From Burkholderia sp. 8Y (GTDB taxonomy: Bacteria; Pseudomonadota; Gammaproteobacteria; Burkholderiales; Burkholderiaceae): DNA of 64,000 nt. The notes beneath the pieces are model-generated. The model worked only from the letters and a program-made list of their open reading frames with translations. It had not been told where the DNA came from and did not search any database. This document shows, one piece after another, positions 61,776-64,000 of the stretch; the first letter of the stretch is position 1, and every line of letters begins with the position of its first letter. Where the stretch lies: positions 1,501,976-1,565,975 of the forward strand of contig NZ_LR733520.1 in NCBI RefSeq assembly GCF_902506145.1. The letters run 5' to 3'. The position numbers and the translations under genes are program-made.

Positions 61776-62000
61776 CGTGATAAGGAATCAGGTGCGCGAA
61801 GGTGGAAAACGGGCTTGCGCGGTCCCGAAATTCTATCACCGCGCGCCGGAGCCCTCCGGCATTTATGGCAAAATGCCCCGCTCAGTAACCCGGCCCATCA
61901 CTCGTCGCAGCGCCCGGTGACACGTCCGCGCCGCCCGCTCACGCACGGCGCGCACGGCTCCTTCGCCACCGCGCACGACGAGCCAGCAGACAGCGCAATC

Positions 62001-64000
62001 ATGACGGAAACCGTAGCACTCAAGATCGTACAGCGCATTGCCACCGAGCTCACCGTGCAGCCGCGCCAGGTCGCCGCCGCCGTGCAGCTTCTCGACGAAG
62101 GCTCGACTGTCCCGTTCATCGCCCGGTATCGCAAGGAAGTCACCGGCAATCTCGACGACACGCAACTGCGCACGCTCGAAGAGCGCCTCTTCTATCTGCG
62201 CGAACTGGAGGACCGGCGCGCGGCGATTCTGCAGAGCATCGACGAGCAAGGCAAGCTGAGCGACGAACTGCGCGGCGCGATCGAAGGCGCCGACAGCAAG
62301 CAGGTGCTCGAAGACCTCTATCTGCCGTATAAGCCCAAGCGCCGCACGCGCGCCCAGATCGCGCGCGAAGCCGGGCTCGAACCGCTCGCTCAGGCGCTGC
62401 TCGCGGATCCCACGCTCGATCCGCACACCGAAGCCGCCAAGTTCGTGGATGCCGAGAAAGGCGTCGCGGACACCAAGGCCGCGCTCGACGGCGCGCGGGA
62501 CATTCTCTCGGAGCAATTCGGAGAAACCGCCGAAATCCTGGGGAAGCTGCGCGACTATCTGTTCAATCAGGGGCTCGTGATGTCGCGGGTGGTGGACGGC
62601 AAGGAAGGCGAAGAAGGCGAGAAATTCCGCGACTACTACGACTACAGCGAGACCGTGCGTACCGTGCCGTCGCATCGCGCGCTCGCGCTCTTTCGCGGCC
62701 GCAATGCGGGCGTGCTGTCGGTGAAATTGGGGCTGGGCGAAGAACTCGATACACAAGTGCCGCATCCGTGTGAAGCGATGATCGCGCAACACGTCGGGAT
62801 CGCGAATCGCAACCGCGCGGCCGACAAGTGGCTCTCCGATGTCTGCCGCTGGTGCTGGCGCGTGAAGGTGCAGCCGCATATCGAAAACGAACTGCTCACG
62901 CAACTGCGCGAAGAAGCCGAACACGAAGCGATCCGCGTGTTCGCGCGCAATCTGAAAGACTTGCTGCTGGCCGCGCCCGCGGGTCCGAAGGCCGTGATCG
63001 GTCTCGATCCGGGGTTGCGCACCGGCGTGAAGGTGGCGGTCGTCGATCGCACCGGCAAGCTCCTCGCCACCGATACGATCTACCCGCACGAACCCCGCCG
63101 CGACTGGGACGGCTCGCTTGCGAAGCTCGCGCGGATCGCGCGCGAGACGAAGGCCGAGCTTATTTCCATCGGCAACGGCACGGCGTCGCGTGAAACCGAC
63201 AAGCTCGCGAGCGAGCTCATCGCGAAACACCCGGACCTGAAGCTGCAAAAGATCGTGGTGTCGGAAGCGGGCGCGTCCGTGTATTCGGCGTCCGAACTCG
63301 CGGCGAAGGAATTCCCCGAGCTGGACGTGTCGCTGCGCGGCGCGGTGTCGATCGCGCGGCGGCTGCAAGACCCGCTCGCGGAACTCGTGAAGATCGAGCC
63401 GAAGGCCATCGGCGTCGGCCAGTATCAGCATGACGTGAATCAACGCGAACTAGCGCGATCGCTCGATGCCGTCGTCGAAGACTGCGTGAATGCGGTCGGC
63501 GTCGATGCGAACACCGCGTCCGTCGCCCTGCTCGCCCGCGTGTCGGGCCTGAACGCGACGCTCGCGCGCAATATCGTCGACTATCGCGACGCGAACGGAC
63601 CGTTCCCCTCGCGCGAGCATCTGCGCCGAGTGCCGCGTCTCGGCGACAAGACGTTCGAGCAGGCGGCGGGCTTTTTGCGCATCAACAACGGCGAGAATCC
63701 GCTCGACCGCTCGTCGGTGCACCCGGAGGCGTATCCGGTGGTTCAGCGCATTCTCGCGAAGATCAACAAGCATGTCGGCGATGTGCTCGGCAAGCGCGAG
63801 GCGCTCGCGGGGCTGTCGCCGGCCGAGTTCGTCGACGATCGCTTCGGTCTGCCGACCGTGCGCGACATTCTCGTGGAGCTGGAGAAGCCGGGCCGCGATC
63901 CGCGCCCCGAGTTCAAGACTGCGACATTCCGCGAAGGTATCGAAAAGATTTCGGATCTCGCGCCGGGCATGGTGCTCGAAGGCGTGGTGACGAACGTCGC
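62001..64000 (+). CDS. tex: Transcription accessory protein Tex (partial, 3' end beyond window)
   Basis: The frame is open from ATG 62001 to the right edge, giving 666 residues of a protein usually near 770-790. It shows the Tex N-terminal helical domain ([22 protein letters not shown]), the YqgF/RNase-H-like domain ([17 protein letters not shown]), the helix-hairpin-helix domain ([18 protein letters not shown]) and the beginning of the S1 domain at the edge ([11 protein letters not shown]). Tex binds nucleic acids and affects transcription of toxin genes in Bordetella; its exact function is unsettled. The ribosome site is weak. Confidence 0.92.
   Translation, partial: MTETVALKIVQRIATELTVQPRQVAAAVQLLDEGSTVPFIARYRKEVTGNLDDTQLRTLEERLFYLRELEDRRAAILQSIDEQGKLSDELRGAIEGADSKQVLEDLYLPYKPKRRTRAQIAREAGLEPLAQALLADPTLDPHTEAAKFVDAEKGVADTKAALDGARDILSEQFGETAEILGKLRDYLFNQGLVMSRVVDGKEGEEGEKFRDYYDYSETVRTVPSHRALALFRGRNAGVLSVKLGLGEELDTQVPHPCEAMIAQHVGIANRNRAADKWLSDVCRWCWRVKVQPHIENELLTQLREEAEHEAIRVFARNLKDLLLAAPAGPKAVIGLDPGLRTGVKVAVVDRTGKLLATDTIYPHEPRRDWDGSLAKLARIARETKAELISIGNGTASRETDKLASELIAKHPDLKLQKIVVSEAGASVYSASELAAKEFPELDVSLRGAVSIARRLQDPLAELVKIEPKAIGVGQYQHDVNQRELARSLDAVVEDCVNAVGVDANTASVALLARVSGLNATLARNIVDYRDANGPFPSREHLRRVPRLGDKTFEQAAGFLRINNGENPLDRSSVHPEAYPVVQRILAKINKHVGDVLGKREALAGLSPAEFVDDRFGLPTVRDILVELEKPGRDPRPEFKTATFREGIEKISDLAPGMVLEGVVTNV

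Overview
The window reads as a chromosomal segment of a GC-rich Burkholderiaceae member, most probably Caballeronia or Paraburkholderia. The evidence is the base composition, a class I polyhydroxyalkanoate cluster phaC-phaA-phaB-phaR with a nearby bktB, a Ku/LigD end-joining pair, and several small proteins of types I associate with this family. Species is inferred from gene content only; no rRNA or tRNA gene was seen.

Layout. 1-134 is the tail of an MFS transporter. 190-1223 is an array of seven degenerate copies of the 3' end of the flavoprotein disulfide reductase gene that follows (1224-2606, minus). 2771-9074 holds a CPA1 cation/proton antiporter, a P-loop kinase, a saccharopine-dehydrogenase-like enzyme with an Lrp regulator, a Spy-like periplasmic protein, a PGDYG protein and a YhfC-type membrane protein. 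9086-14621 is a 2-ketogluconate catabolic locus (kguE-kguK-kguT-kguD, then ptxS, all minus) with a perfect PtxS-type palindrome at the kguE start. A LysR gene divergent from a YeiH-type sulfate exporter follows. 16899-17864 is gene-poor and contains a frameshifted relic of methanethiol oxidase (SBP56). 17865-28920 carries a PLP sulfur enzyme, a GST, an aldo/keto reductase, a ClC channel, small proteins, AsmA, a FetAB-type exporter and two VOC proteins.

28.9-34.6 kb is a bacteriophytochrome operon: heme oxygenase makes biliverdin, BphP senses red/far-red light, and a single-domain response regulator and a hybrid histidine kinase follow. 34.7-38.8 kb holds ku and ligD (non-homologous end joining) with a small hydrophilic protein gene directly downstream. 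41769-42757 is a non-coding island with three adjacent microsatellites. 42758-49137 contains serB and a co-directional run rimO-kdgK-bktB-lipoprotein-metC. 49252-54136 is the PHA cluster with its repressor phaR. 54.4-64 kb has pgeF-rluD, bamD, a short IS5-like protein lacking the catalytic region, a DinG-family helicase, small structural proteins and the 5' part of tex.

The least explained feature is a short palindrome, GGCATKCAAAATGCC. It occurs once per unit in the 3'-end array and again, singly or paired, in at least six other intergenic places. Its arm CGGCATT is also the unit of one microsatellite at 42 kb. These may be parts of one undescribed intergenic repeat family.
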